Shown here: positions 1-8,227 of the stretch, piece by piece
Layout: every line of letters begins with the position of its first letter
Numbering within the stretch: the first letter of the stretch is position 1
Source of the DNA: Pseudonocardia sp. 73-21
GTDB taxonomy: Bacteria; Actinomycetota; Actinomycetes; Mycobacteriales; Pseudonocardiaceae
Length of the DNA: 64,000 nucleotides
Direction of reading: 5' to 3'
NCBI RefSeq assembly: GCF_001899645.1
Contig: NZ_MKVV01000043.1
Location: 26,090 to 90,089, forward strand
Position numbers and translations under genes: made by a program
The notes under the pieces: model-generated
Seen by the model: only the letters and a program-made list of their open reading frames with translations
Told to the model about the DNA's origin: nothing
The model's database searches: none

Positions 1-502
1 TACTTCAAGCCTCCGACGAACTCGCCTTCGTGCTTCCGTTCGTCGCGTGGACCTCGGTCCAGCTACTACCGGCCCATCCGCGAGCTCATGGCGGGATCGC
101 GCTGACCACCGTGGCACCCGACTGACCAACGAGCGCAACGACAGCCACGTCCTTGCCGTGGTCAGGCTCCGCGGGGGCGGACGCGATCGGCACCGGCTTC
201 GGTATCCGGTCTGCGACTGTCCGGTCGGAGTGTTGCCCTGAATGCCGTTGATCCAGGCGCCGGCCGGCTGGCCGGCGAGGTGCTGATCCCGGTCGAAGGA
301 CGCACTGACCGACGTGATCGCTGAACCACGAGAGCCGGGAGCGGGGCCACATGTGTGGTGAGCGACATGACGCTGACGGAGGATGCCCAACGAGTGGTCG
401 ACGGGGCCCCGACTTCTCACGCCATGCCGACCAGGCATCCGACGAGCGGGCATCCGACGAGCGGGCGCACCCACGGCTCGCGCCAAGCGCGCGGCTGCGG
501 TA
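1..502. other. No supportable gene at left edge
   Basis: I read both strands of this stretch. Short open frames exist on each strand, but none shows a recognisable motif, a convincing ribosome binding site or a consistent codon pattern. It may contain degraded sequence left of the hydrolase gene. Nothing is annotated here with confidence. Confidence 0.5.
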
Positions 503-1699
503 TCAGGGTGTGTGCTGAACGACCACCGGTGAATACGGTGTCGCTCGGCCGGCGAGCAACGGTTCGGGGTGCCCGCTGGTGACCTGCGTGACGAACGCGG
601 CCAGGTAGGCGTTGGTGATGGACAGTGCGTCGTCGCCGTCGATAGCCCCGAGGGCGAGCTGGGAGCGGACCGGGGCGGCGATGTAGTAGGCACCGTAGTC
701 GCTGAAGTTGAAGTGCTCGGCGCCGTTGAGCTGGTAGCACCACGTCGGTCCGCTAGTCGCGGCCACCAGGGTTCGGGCGGTGCTGAGGCTCGATTGGTCG
801 TCGGCGTTGACCGGCTGGCAGGTTCCGGTGATACAGGAGTTCTCGCTCCCGATGAGGAGCGCGGGCTTGGTCAGTCCAGTGTGGACGACCGAGCCGTATT
901 GAGTGCCGTCGAGGTCGACGGCGCCGACACAGTGCTGATCCGTGCGGCAGGCCTCGAGGGCGGCGGCGCCGCCGAAGGAATGTCCGAAGTAGACGATTTT
1001 CGTGGTGTCGACATGCCCGGCGAAGCGGCCGGCACCGGCCTGGGACGCGGCGAATCGGGCGTCGGCGGCCCACACGTCGATCAGCCGGTCGCCCGCGGCT
1101 TGGGCCTGGCTCGCGTGCTCGTCGTCCCCGTTGAACGCATCGGGGTTGCCGGCCTCGGTCGTGGACACGGGTTGGCCGTTCAGAACGGTCAGGTTGGCGC
1201 TGTAGGTGGGGGTGACGCCGATGACGAGGTATCCGTTGCTGGCCAGGCTTTCCGCCAGGGTCGTGTACTGCAGGGCGGCGAACCCCAGGCCGGGCTCGAA
1301 GACCACGGTGGGGAACGTGCCCTCGGCGACGGGGGCCTCGGCGACGGCGTGGACGTGCACGGCGGCGAAATCGGTCTCGGCCAGTCCCAGAGGTCCAGGG
1401 AGATGCAGGCCTGCCCACGCGCCGGGAGCGTAGGCCGTGGGCGCGGGGTCGGGTGTGCGTGTGGCGGGGTACCACAGCCAGGCGGACAGGCGCCGGGGTG
1501 GGCCGGGGTGTGGGGCGAGCGGATCGGTACGGGCGCTGTCCGTCCAGTCGACCATGGTCCGGCCGACCGGATAGCGCCCTGTGGGGGCGGGCAGTGTGAT
1601 CGGCTGTGCCGACCTGGTGGCCACGTAGGCGAGGTAACCGCCGACGGCCAGGACAACCGCGAGTGTCAGGACGAGCAAGGTGCGCAACCATCGCCTCAT
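503..1699 (-). CDS. Alpha/beta hydrolase, membrane-anchored or secreted (PAF-acetylhydrolase/chlorophyllase-like)
   Basis: Predicted 398-residue serine hydrolase. The protein opens with MRRWLRTLLVLTLAVVLAVG, a basic N-terminus followed by a hydrophobic segment, so it is probably exported and may stay anchored. The middle has a typical oxyanion stretch (VVFEPGLGF), and the nucleophile elbow is GHSFGG at about residue 230, preceded by the strand IVYFGHS. A C-terminal GAEHFNFSDYG supplies the likely catalytic histidine. This arrangement matches the platelet-activating-factor acetylhydrolase/dienelactone-hydrolase-like group; the substrate cannot be read from sequence. I chose the ATG at 1697-1699 because an in-frame upstream extension is arginine-rich, lacks hydrolase character and crosses the divergent regulator gene. 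The gene is divergent from a decayed PadR-type regulator, with a palindrome between them that probably controls it. Confidence 0.85.
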   Translation of the reverse strand: MRRWLRTLLVLTLAVVLAVGGYLAYVATRSAQPITLPAPTGRYPVGRTMVDWTDSARTDPLAPHPGPPRRLSAWLWYPATRTPDPAPTAYAPGAWAGLHLPGPLGLAETDFAAVHVHAVAEAPVAEGTFPTVVFEPGLGFAALQYTTLAESLASNGYLVIGVTPTYSANLTVLNGQPVSTTEAGNPDAFNGDDEHASQAQAAGDRLIDVWAADARFAASQAGAGRFAGHVDTTKIVYFGHSFGGAAALEACRTDQHCVGAVDLDGTQYGSVVHTGLTKPALLIGSENSCITGTCQPVNADDQSSLSTARTLVAATSGPTWCYQLNGAEHFNFSDYGAYYIAAPVRSQLALGAIDGDDALSITNAYLAAFVTQVTSGHPEPLLAGRATPYSPVVVQHTP

Positions 1700-1706
1700 A
1701 TCCGCA

Positions 1707-1738
1707 TAGTACGTGTCGCGTACTACTCGTCGCGTACT
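1707..1738. promoter_or_regulatory. Inverted-repeat operator candidate between hydrolase and PadR remnant
   Basis: The bases show a perfect 7-bp inverted repeat, TAGTACG-TGTCG-CGTACTA at 1707-1725, followed by a further half-site GCGTACT at about 1732-1738. PadR-family regulators often bind such short palindromes in the promoter they share with a divergent target. The assignment to the adjacent PadR gene is inference from position. Confidence 0.5.
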
Positions 1739-1765
1739 GTGCTGAGAATGGACTGAGGAAGGCGT

Positions 1766-2200
1766 ATGCGCGGCAACGACGCACAGATGCTGGTGCTGAC
1801 CGTTCTCGCGGGAGGCCCCCTGCACGGGTACGCCATCAACGTGACGATCGAGACCTTGACGGGCAGCCGGCTCAGCCCGGGCCGCACAGGTGCGGGCGAA
1901 GCTTTCCCGCGCCGGGCTGCGGTGGCGCTGGAGGTGATCGTGGTCCAGCACTTGACCGTCTCACCACGACGCAGGCCGACCGCCTGCGCAGCTTGTTCGC
2001 CGACGCCCGGCACGTCGAGGTGGAAGCGACCTGGGGGATCTACCTGCGGATGATTCCCGCCTACCGCGACCTTGATCCCGCGCCGCCCGCGACCATGGTC
2101 AACCTGATCGACTCCGTCAGCCATGGCGTCCCCGAGGCTCTCACCGAGATCACCACACCGGGCAGGACCGTGAAGAAGCGGCCGCCGACGTCCTGGCGTA
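1766..2200 (+). pseudogene. PadR-family transcriptional regulator, frameshifted/decayed
   Basis: The first frame begins MRGNDAQMLVLTVLAGGPLHGYAI, the classic start of a PadR winged-helix domain (L-x-L-L-x-GP-x-HGY-x-I). After TGSRLSPG, where the family normally has GTLYxxLxRLE, the frame degenerates. Recognisable PadR C-terminal-type sequence (DRLRSLFADARHVEVEATW) resumes in another frame from about 1978. I infer an internal deletion plus a frameshift that removed the recognition wing. A rump protein of about 95 residues (1766-2053) could still be made, but it would lack a complete DNA-binding domain. Confidence 0.55.
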
Positions 2201-2386
2201 CTCCGACCGACCCGGCACCAGCGAACACCTCCGCGGCTCCGCCCGGGTTCAGCACCCCTCACGAACTACATCGCACGATCCCTACTCGAGACCGGCGGCT
2301 TCAGACCCCGACCACACCCTCGATCATGAAGAGCCCAAAACGATGGTCTGCAGCGTTTGCACAGGCTCCGCGCGTACCGTGCGGGA

Positions 2387-2959
2387 ATGCCTGAGCGATC
2401 TCTACCCGAGATTGTCGAGGATCGGTCGACCTGGCGACTCATGACGACACGCGCGAAGCTCGAGACCGTCGTCATCTGTGCCACATTCGTCCTCTACACC
2501 GTGTTCGCGCTGAAGCTTCTGCTCTTCTCGCGGCCGCCCGGTTCGGAACGATCGTTCAACCTCGTCCCGTTCGCGAGCATCTCTCACTACCTGTTCAGCA
2601 GTTCATCCGACGTGAGGAGGTTCGCGTTCAGCAACATCGCCGGGAACGTCCTCCTCTTCATCCCGCTCGGCTCGGACTTATCCGTACTGACGAAGTGGAC
2701 CGTCGCGCGGACGATGCTCATCGTCGCCTCGGCGAGCGTGGCGGTGGAGATCCTCCAGGGCGTGTTCGCCTTGGGGGCGTCGGACATCGACGATGTGATC
2801 TTGAACTGCCTCGGAGGTCTCATCGGCATCCCGTTGTTCCTCCTGCTCAGGGTGATCGTGCGAGACCGCGAACGGGTGCGCACGGTCGTCGCGGTGCTGT
2901 CGGTCGTCGCGCTTCCGGTCCTGTCCTACTTGCTGTTCGTCATCAGACTGCGCATGTGA
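2387..2959 (+). CDS. VanZ-like integral membrane protein
   Basis: Predicted 190-residue membrane protein. It has four to five hydrophobic segments (VVICATFVLYTVFALKLLLF, the NIAGNVLLFIPLG segment, the VASASVAVEILQGVF segment, LIGIPLFLLL and a C-terminal VVALPVLSYLLFVI). The conserved VanZ-family signature N-x-x-GN-x-x-x-F-x-P-x-G followed by E-x-x-Q and D-x-x-D-x-x-x-N-x-x-G is clear (ASDIDDVILNCLGG). VanZ members are associated with cell-envelope or glycopeptide tolerance, but most actinobacterial homologues have no assigned function. The ATG at 2387 is preferred to a TTG at 2357; an internal ATG at 2438 is also possible. An 11-base cytosine run lies just downstream (2967-2977). Confidence 0.8.
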   Translation: MPERSLPEIVEDRSTWRLMTTRAKLETVVICATFVLYTVFALKLLLFSRPPGSERSFNLVPFASISHYLFSSSSDVRRFAFSNIAGNVLLFIPLGSDLSVLTKWTVARTMLIVASASVAVEILQGVFALGASDIDDVILNCLGGLIGIPLFLLLRVIVRDRERVRTVVAVLSVVALPVLSYLLFVIRLRM

Positions 2960-3122
2960 GTCCAGGCCCCCCCCCCCGGGGTGCGGCAGCCGATCCATCC
3001 ACGCGCTTGTTCCCGCAACGCCACCGGCCCCAGGCCAGGTCTCCATCAACGTGGCATTCGTGCAAGCTGCCACGTCTCCGCGGTTCCGCAGCGGTTCCGG
3101 GACGGGTGGGCCGGGTTCATCG

Positions 3123-3599
3123 TCAGTAGGCACCGGCACCGGCACCGGCACCGGTGCCTGCCGGTGTGGTCGCTGCGGCGGCGCCGACGGTGAACCGCAC
3201 CTCCATGCCCATCGCGCGGTGGTTGCCGACCGGGCAGTACATGTCGTACGCGCCGTTCTGGAGCGTGACGGTGAGATCGGCACTCTGGCCGGGCCGGACC
3301 ACGCCGGCGATCCGCTGGGCGGCCACCCCCGGGCCGTCGAGGACGATCGAGTGCGGCGCCTGCCCCGCGTTTTCCGTGTGGAAGGTGTGTGGGCCCGGAG
3401 CGATGACGGCCGGATCGAGAGCCAGGTGGAAGTCGGTCATCTGCACGATGACGACGTCACCTGCGGACGGGGCGGCGGACGGCACCGTGGCGACCGGAGC
3501 CGCGGTGCCCGCGGGCGCGGCGCAGCCGGCGAGCACCAGGGCGGCGGCTGCTGTCGCGAACGGGAGCAGGACGCGTACGTGGGGGCGGATGGTAGGCAT
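3123..3599 (-). CDS. Cupredoxin-domain lipoprotein
   Basis: 158-residue exported protein. A signal peptide ends in the lipobox LAGC, predicting a lipid-anchored cysteine at about residue 26. The rest is a single cupredoxin fold with the type 1 copper ligands in order: His in APHSIV, Cys and His in YCPVGNH, and a Met in MGME. The C-terminus ends in a glycine-alanine tail (TPAGTGAGAGAGAY) encoded by a hexanucleotide tandem repeat, which may vary in length between strains. The gene is divergent from an ECF sigma/anti-sigma pair, so it is a plausible member of that sigma factor's regulon. It probably carries or buffers copper, or transfers electrons, on the outer face of the membrane. Confidence 0.85.
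   Translation of the reverse strand: MPTIRPHVRVLLPFATAAAALVLAGCAAPAGTAAPVATVPSAAPSAGDVVIVQMTDFHLALDPAVIAPGPHTFHTENAGQAPHSIVLDGPGVAAQRIAGVVRPGQSADLTVTLQNGAYDMYCPVGNHRAMGMEVRFTVGAAAATTPAGTGAGAGAGAY
3131..3160. repeat. Hexanucleotide tandem repeat (GGCACC)n in cupredoxin 3' end
   Basis: About five tandem copies of a 6-bp unit on the plus strand encode the Gly-Ala/Gly-Thr tail of the cupredoxin lipoprotein. The reading frame is kept whatever the copy number, so slippage would change tail length only. Confidence 0.7.
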
Positions 3600-3750
3600 G
3601 GGGTGCCTCCGTGTCGGTCGGGTGCACCCACTACGGCGGGATCGGGCCGCCGGATTGCCCGCAGCGTCGTCGTGATGCGATTGTGATCTTCTCGGAGGAG
3701 AAAACGGTGCCAGCAGTCATCCCTGTAGGCCCACGCTCCGTAGGAGAGGT

Positions 3751-4332
3751 ATGCCGTTCCGACACCCGCGCGCGGACGGCCGATCCGACGACCTGCTGCT
3801 CGCAGGTCTCAGGGCGGCCGATCCCGAGCTGTCGCTCGCGTTCGTGCGCCGGTTCCAGCGCACGGTCTTCGGGGTGGCCTACACCGTCCTGGCGGATGTC
3901 CGGCTCGCCGAGGACGTCGCACAGCAGGCGTTCGAGCGGGCGTGGACGCATGCTGCGATGTACGACGCCCGGCGGGGCTCGGTCGGGGCGTGGCTGGCAG
4001 GCATCACCCACAACCTCGCCGTGGACGCGGTGCGGGCGCGCCGCCCCACACCCCTCGACCCGGCCGACCTCGACGCGCTCCTCGACGCCGTCACCCGCAC
4101 CCCCGAAGGCGACGCCCTGGCCACCGAGGCGGCACGGGAGCTGCGCGCGGCCATCGCCGCACTGCCACCGGAGCAGACCAGGGCCCTCGTCCTCGCCGCC
4201 TACCGGGGGATGACCGCAGCGCAGGTCGCGGCGGCCGAGTCGATCCCGTTGGGCACGGCGAAGTCCCGGATCCGGGCCGCCATGCTGCGCCTGCACGACG
4301 TGCTCGACACCCGGCGGGTGGGCAATGACTGA
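3751..4332 (+). CDS. ECF-family RNA polymerase sigma factor
   Basis: 193-residue sigma-70 family protein with only regions 2 and 4. Region 2 is seen as FQRTVFGVAYTVLADVRLAEDVAQQAF with the following WTHAAMYD and GSVGAWL, which match the SigK/ECF group. Region 4 is seen as AAIAALPPEQTRALVLAAYR and IPLGTAKSRIR, with the helix-turn-helix at the end. It directs RNA polymerase to a small regulon, probably including the divergent cupredoxin gene. Its stop codon overlaps the start of the following anti-sigma gene by a few bases, the usual arrangement for an ECF factor and its inhibitor. The ATG start follows GGAGAGGT at a good distance. Confidence 0.9.
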   Translation: MPFRHPRADGRSDDLLLAGLRAADPELSLAFVRRFQRTVFGVAYTVLADVRLAEDVAQQAFERAWTHAAMYDARRGSVGAWLAGITHNLAVDAVRARRPTPLDPADLDALLDAVTRTPEGDALATEAARELRAAIAALPPEQTRALVLAAYRGMTAAQVAAAESIPLGTAKSRIRAAMLRLHDVLDTRRVGND

Positions 4333-4993
4333 CCTCAACCCCTGCGCGGCGGTGCGGAGCCACAGCGCCGAGCTCGCCCTCGGGCTCGTCACCGGACGCG
4401 AGCGGGCCCAGGCCCTCGCCCACCTCGACGAATGCCCGCAGTGCCGCAACGAGGTCGAGGGGCTCTCCCGGGTCCAGGACGCCCTACGGCTGCTCGTGCC
4501 CGCGCACGACCCGGCCGTCGGGTTCGAGAACCGCGTGCTGGCGGCCCTGCCCCGTCCCCGTCATCACCGGTGGACGACGGTGCTCGCCGCCGCCGCCGCG
4601 GTGGCCGCCGTGGTCGCCGGTGGCTGGGTCGCCGACAGCGTCGTCTCCCCCCGGCCCGTACCGGTCGCAGCGGCACCGGCTGCACCGGCGCTGCGCGTGG
4701 CGGACGTCGTCGCCGCCGGGCGCGACGTCGGCCAGGTCTTCACCCACCCCGGCCCACCCGCATGGCTCTACATGTACCTCGACCTCGGGAGCACCCGAAT
4801 CGGCGGACCCGTCACGTGCCGGGTTGTGCGTGCGGACGGCACCCGAGCCGTCGTCGGCACGTTCACCCTGGCCCGTACCGGCGACGCCTACTGGGGCGGT
4901 CCCGCCGGAACCACCGACGTCACCGCCGTCGAGGTCACCGACTCCACCGGCGCGGTCCTTGCCACGGCACATCTCGCCGGGCCGAGCGGCTGA
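4325..4993 (+). CDS. Anti-sigma factor with zinc-finger (ZAS/RskA-like)
   Basis: 222-residue protein. The N-terminal cytoplasmic part has the anti-sigma zinc motif (H-x3-C-x2-C within HLDECPQC, with an earlier His). One membrane segment follows at about residues 80-105 (WTTVLAAAAAVAAVVAGGW), and the C-terminal domain outside the membrane resembles the RskA extracellular domain. It would hold the preceding ECF sigma factor inactive until a signal from outside the cell triggers release. The start overlaps the sigma gene, indicating translational coupling. The nature of the signal is unknown; the neighbouring cupredoxin hints at copper or redox stress, which is inference only. Confidence 0.88.
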   Translation: MTDLNPCAAVRSHSAELALGLVTGRERAQALAHLDECPQCRNEVEGLSRVQDALRLLVPAHDPAVGFENRVLAALPRPRHHRWTTVLAAAAAVAAVVAGGWVADSVVSPRPVPVAAAPAAPALRVADVVAAGRDVGQVFTHPGPPAWLYMYLDLGSTRIGGPVTCRVVRADGTRAVVGTFTLARTGDAYWGGPAGTTDVTAVEVTDSTGAVLATAHLAGPSG

Positions 4994-5009
4994 GCGACGG
5001 GAGCACCGC

Positions 5010-5150
5010 TACATCACAGCTCGGGATCGGGGCGAGCGTTCGGTCGGAGGCGATGCGGCTGAAGATCTGGTCGATCAGCGTCAGCACGTGGGGGTCGTCG
5101 ATCGTGTAGAAGGTGTAGCGACCCTCGCGGCAGGCGGAGATGACGCCGCC
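5010..5150 (-). pseudogene. C-terminal remnant of an ArsR/SmtB-family regulator
   Basis: Read on the minus strand, this short piece encodes REGRYTFYTIDDPHVLTLID followed by an Arg/Ser tail. That is the beta-wing and final dimerisation helix of ArsR-type metalloregulators (usual form: REGR-x-x-Y-x-L-x-D-x-H-V-x-x-L). The recognition helix and N-terminus are absent, and the sequence upstream belongs to a different broken gene. It is therefore a fragment, not a working regulator. Confidence 0.5.
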
Positions 5151-5189
5151 GGTGCCACCACCTACTCCTCAGCCGGGTCCCAGTCGTCT

Positions 5190-5843
5190 ACCTCACGCTG
5201 TTCTTCATGGTGGCCCCGCTCGGCGTTGGCCGGGTCGAAGCCGCGGCCGTCGTCACCGGCCTCGAGGCGCAGCAGGTCGTTGCGCTTTCGATGGCGAGCC
5301 AGGCGCGGGCGGGTTTCACGGTGTACTGCAGTGCTTCCACGCAGGAGACGTACACGGCGGTCTCGATCTCTCGAGCGAAGCGCTGCTCCCCGCCCCGGAC
5401 CTGGACCGGGAGAGGGAGTCGGCGGGTGTGGGCCACAGGGTGAACCACTTGATCTGGCGGCGGACGACGATCGTGCCCGACCGGTAGCGGATCACCAGTG
5501 CGACCGCTGCGACCAGCACCGCCACCGGGAACAGCGAGAACGAGCTGAGCGGCGCGAGCACCGCGGCCACGGCCGGGTTCACCAGGGGGCTGGGCGGCAG
5601 GCCCGGGATCGACGAGTCGGGCTCCGGGGCGGTGACCTGGTAGACGGTCACGACCGCGCTCAGCCCGCCGATCACCGCGACGAACCACCGCCAGCGCCGC
5701 GACGGCAGCCACCCGTCGGGGAACACGACCAGCAGCACCACGATCAGACTGGTCGAGACGATCCCGGCCGGTGTGGTCACCGCGACCAGCCAGCGGGCGA
5801 GCCCACGGGCCGCAGGCGACGTTGCGAGGTGACGGGTCGGCAA
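5190..5843 (-). pseudogene. Broken sensor histidine kinase (membrane part plus short kinase piece)
   Basis: The minus strand opens with a membrane domain of about 135 residues (segments such as PAGIVSTSLIVVLLVVFPDG and LFPVAVLVAAVALVIRY), ending in VVRRQIKWF. This is typical of actinobacterial kinases before the HisKA_3 domain. The frame then changes and continues with REIETAVYVSCVEALQ, which resembles the HATPase-proximal E-x-x-x-Y-x-x-x-EAL-x-N stretch of these kinases, with the key Asn lost (Q-Y-T). The phosphoacceptor histidine region and most of the ATPase domain are missing. I infer an internal deletion plus frameshift. Confidence 0.55.
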
Positions 5844-5859
5844 TCACTTCGCCGAACCC

Positions 5860-6227
5860 TGTTCCGCACCCGAGTCCGGCGCCCGGCACTCGTGCGCGCG
5901 CGTCTCCTCGGCGACGTCACACCGACCTACGACGGCTTCACCGCAACCTGGCTCGAACCCGACGGAACCACCGCCAGCAAGCCGTTCTCCACAGAACCGG
6001 CCGCAGTCGCCTGCGTCGCCGAGCGCGCCTCGGGCGGACTCCGCTTCCACGACCTTCGGCACTCCTACGCCACCTGGCTGGTCGACGACGGCGTGCCGAT
6101 CAACATGGTCCAGAAGGTAATGGGCCACGAACGCTCATCCGCCACGCTCGACCTCTACACCCACCGCACCGACAACCACGACCGCATCCTGCAGGCGACG
6201 GACGGCGACGAGGACCGCAGGCATTGA
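5860..6227 (+). pseudogene. Tyrosine recombinase (phage-type integrase), C-terminal fragment
   Basis: The reading frame from about 5860 encodes the catalytic end of a tyrosine recombinase: LRFHDLRHSYATWLVDDG (the H-x-L-R-H box), then VQKVMGHERSSATLDLYTH, which holds the GH motif and the nucleophilic Tyr in LDLYTH. The N-terminal core-binding domain and the first catalytic Arg box are not present upstream; the sequence there is the broken kinase on the other strand. This fragment suggests that a prophage or integrative element once ended here. No matching attachment site could be identified. Confidence 0.6.
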
Positions 6228-6476
6228 CCGCTCGTGCTGACATCTCGCTGACCAACACGTCTGAGGCCCGGTTCGACGATCTCGCGGAGAGTCGCAGGTC
6301 AACAGCCAGGTCACGTCCGCTGACGTCTGGTTGTGGTCGAGGATGAACGGGCCGACTGTCACGCAGTTGGACACGCACGCGCGACTCGGCTGGAGCCCCA
6401 TCACCTCTCGTTCACACCCCCGTCTACCGCCGGTGGTCGCCGGCTGAGCTCGGGCCCCAGCACCCGACGGGTCCGG
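6228..6476. other. Non-coding spacer after integrase remnant
   Basis: No gene, tRNA or clear repeat was recognised between the integrase fragment and the convergent MaoC gene. Short open frames here lack motifs. Confidence 0.5.
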
Positions 6477-6938
6477 TCAGTGGGCATCGGCGGGACGGCG
6501 GTGCATCAGGCCGGTCCGACGGGCCTTGCAGACGAGTTCGTCACGCTGGTTGTGGGCCCGGTGCTCGAACACGACGAGCCCGGCCGAGGGACGTGAACGA
6601 GACGCCCGGACCTGTACGACCTCCGACTCGACCCGCAGCGTGTCACCGACGAACACCGGTGCCGGGAAGGACACCGCGTCGAGCCCGAGCTGGGCGACGA
6701 TCGTGCCGAGGGTCAGCTCCGGCACCGAGATGCCGACGACGAGCGCGATCGTGAACATGCTGTTCACGAGTGGTCGGCCGAACTCGCTCGCGGCCGCGTG
6801 CTCGTGGTCGAGATGCATGGGCGCAGGGTTCATCGACATCGTGGTGAACAGGACGTTGTCGGTCTCGGTGACGGTCCGGTGGATCGCATGGGTGACGACC
6901 ATGCCGACGGTGAGCTCCTCGAACCACAGGCCGCTCAT
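6477..6938 (-). CDS. MaoC-like (R)-hydratase, hot-dog fold
   Basis: 153-residue single-domain hot-dog protein. The MaoC hydratase pattern is visible: [20 protein letters not shown] at the N-terminus, then [22 protein letters not shown] with the catalytic D/H-type pair, and [12 protein letters not shown], the strand typical of MaoC/NodN members. It probably hydrates an enoyl-CoA made by the acyl-CoA dehydrogenase encoded 19 bp upstream on the same strand. Family members include mesaconyl-CoA and enoyl-CoA hydratases; the exact acyl chain is unknown. It is the last gene of the ligase-dehydrogenase-hydratase operon. Confidence 0.82.
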   Translation of the reverse strand: MSGLWFEELTVGMVVTHAIHRTVTETDNVLFTTMSMNPAPMHLDHEHAAASEFGRPLVNSMFTIALVVGISVPELTLGTIVAQLGLDAVSFPAPVFVGDTLRVESEVVQVRASRSRPSAGLVVFEHRAHNQRDELVCKARRTGLMHRRPADAH

Positions 6939-6957
6939 CTGCCGGCCACCCGTCCGG

Positions 6958-8178
6958 TCACACCGACAATCCGAGCGACCGGGCGATCAGCATCCGCTGT
7001 ACCTCCGAGGTGCCCTCACCGATCGTCAGGATCCGGGCGTCCTGGTGGTGACGGGTCGACGCCGTCTCCTCGATGAAGCCGTAGCCGCCCTGCACCTGTG
7101 TCGCGGTGGCGGCCGCCTCCACCGCCGCCTCCGACGCGACCAGTTTGGCGATCGCCGCCGTCTCGCGGATCGGGTACCCGTGGTCGAACTTCCAGGCACC
7201 GTCGTAGGTCATGGTGCGCGCCGTCGAGGCGAGCGCCGCGATCTGGGCGACCTGGAACGCCACCCCCTGGTGGGCGCCCAGAGGTCTGCCGAACGACTGC
7301 CGTCCGGTGACGAACCGCAGCGTGTCGTGCAGACATCCCCGGGCGAGTCCGGCACTCATCGCCGCGATGGGAAGCCGTGCCCAGGTCAGGAACTCCAGCA
7401 CGTCGCGATAGCCGCGGCCCGGCTCGGACAGCAGCGCATCGGCCGGCACCCGCACCCCGTCGAAGAAGAGCGGGTGGGTGTCGGACGAGCGCCACCCGGC
7501 TTTGGGATAGGCCTTTCCGACGGTCACCCCGGGGGCGTCGAGCGGCACGAGGAACGCCGAGACGGGCGGCCGGCCGCCGACGTTCTCGCCGACCGCGGCC
7601 AGGAGGATGACGTAGCGGGAGAACGGCGTTCCGGAGTTGGTGATGAACTGCTTCGCGCCGTCGATCACCCAGTCGCCGCCGTCCTGGCGGGCGACCGTGG
7701 CGATGTTGCCGGCGTCGGAGCCACCGGAGGGCTCGGTGAGCCCGATCGACACGAACACCTCGCCGCTCGCCGCGCCGGGCAGGATCTCGCGCAGCAGCTC
7801 GGGGCGGTCCTTCGCGAGGTGGGCCAGGAGGGCGACGCAGATGGCCTGGACGTGCACGGTGACCGCCAGCGACGAGTCGACCGTCGCGAGCTCCTCGACG
7901 GTGATGCAGTGCGTGCGCACGTCGGCGCCCGCGCCGCCGTACTCCTCGGGCGCCAGCAGCCCGAACACACCCAACTGTCCCGCCCGGCGCACGAGGTCGG
8001 GATCGAACCGCGACGCGATGCTCCGTTCGGCGGCGCCCGGCTCCACGAACTCGGCGCAGAACGTGCGCATGGTGGCGGCCCAGTCGAGGTGGTGCTGGTC
8101 GAAGGCCCACGGCACCTCGTACCCGAGGCGGGCGAGTGTGCTGTCCCCCGCCGCCCTCGCCGTGGTGGTGGTCGTCAT
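6958..8178 (-). CDS. Acyl-CoA dehydrogenase
   Basis: 406-residue FAD enzyme of usual family length. The FAD/substrate signature appears as [15 protein letters not shown] and [14 protein letters not shown]. The C-terminal domain has [14 protein letters not shown] and QVQGGYGF. The catalytic base is present in the canonical place, Glu388 in [12 protein letters not shown], unlike the second dehydrogenase at 15824. It oxidises an acyl-CoA at the alpha-beta position and passes electrons to electron-transferring flavoprotein. Neighbours (ligase upstream, MaoC hydratase downstream) make a short beta-oxidation module. Substrate identity is not deducible. Confidence 0.88.
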   Translation of the reverse strand: MTTTTTARAAGDSTLARLGYEVPWAFDQHHLDWAATMRTFCAEFVEPGAAERSIASRFDPDLVRRAGQLGVFGLLAPEEYGGAGADVRTHCITVEELATVDSSLAVTVHVQAICVALLAHLAKDRPELLREILPGAASGEVFVSIGLTEPSGGSDAGNIATVARQDGGDWVIDGAKQFITNSGTPFSRYVILLAAVGENVGGRPPVSAFLVPLDAPGVTVGKAYPKAGWRSSDTHPLFFDGVRVPADALLSEPGRGYRDVLEFLTWARLPIAAMSAGLARGCLHDTLRFVTGRQSFGRPLGAHQGVAFQVAQIAALASTARTMTYDGAWKFDHGYPIRETAAIAKLVASEAAVEAAATATQVQGGYGFIEETASTRHHQDARILTIGEGTSEVQRMLIARSLGLSV

Positions 8179-8227
8179 CGCGCACCGTCGCTCTCTCCGG
8201 CGCCGGGCGCCGGGCTCGTCGTGAAGG

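Noticed and set aside
4620..6227. 535-codon frame as a full-length integrase
   Set aside because: Only the last 120 or so codons have recombinase sequence. The earlier part is a shadow of the anti-sigma gene and broken genes on the other strand.
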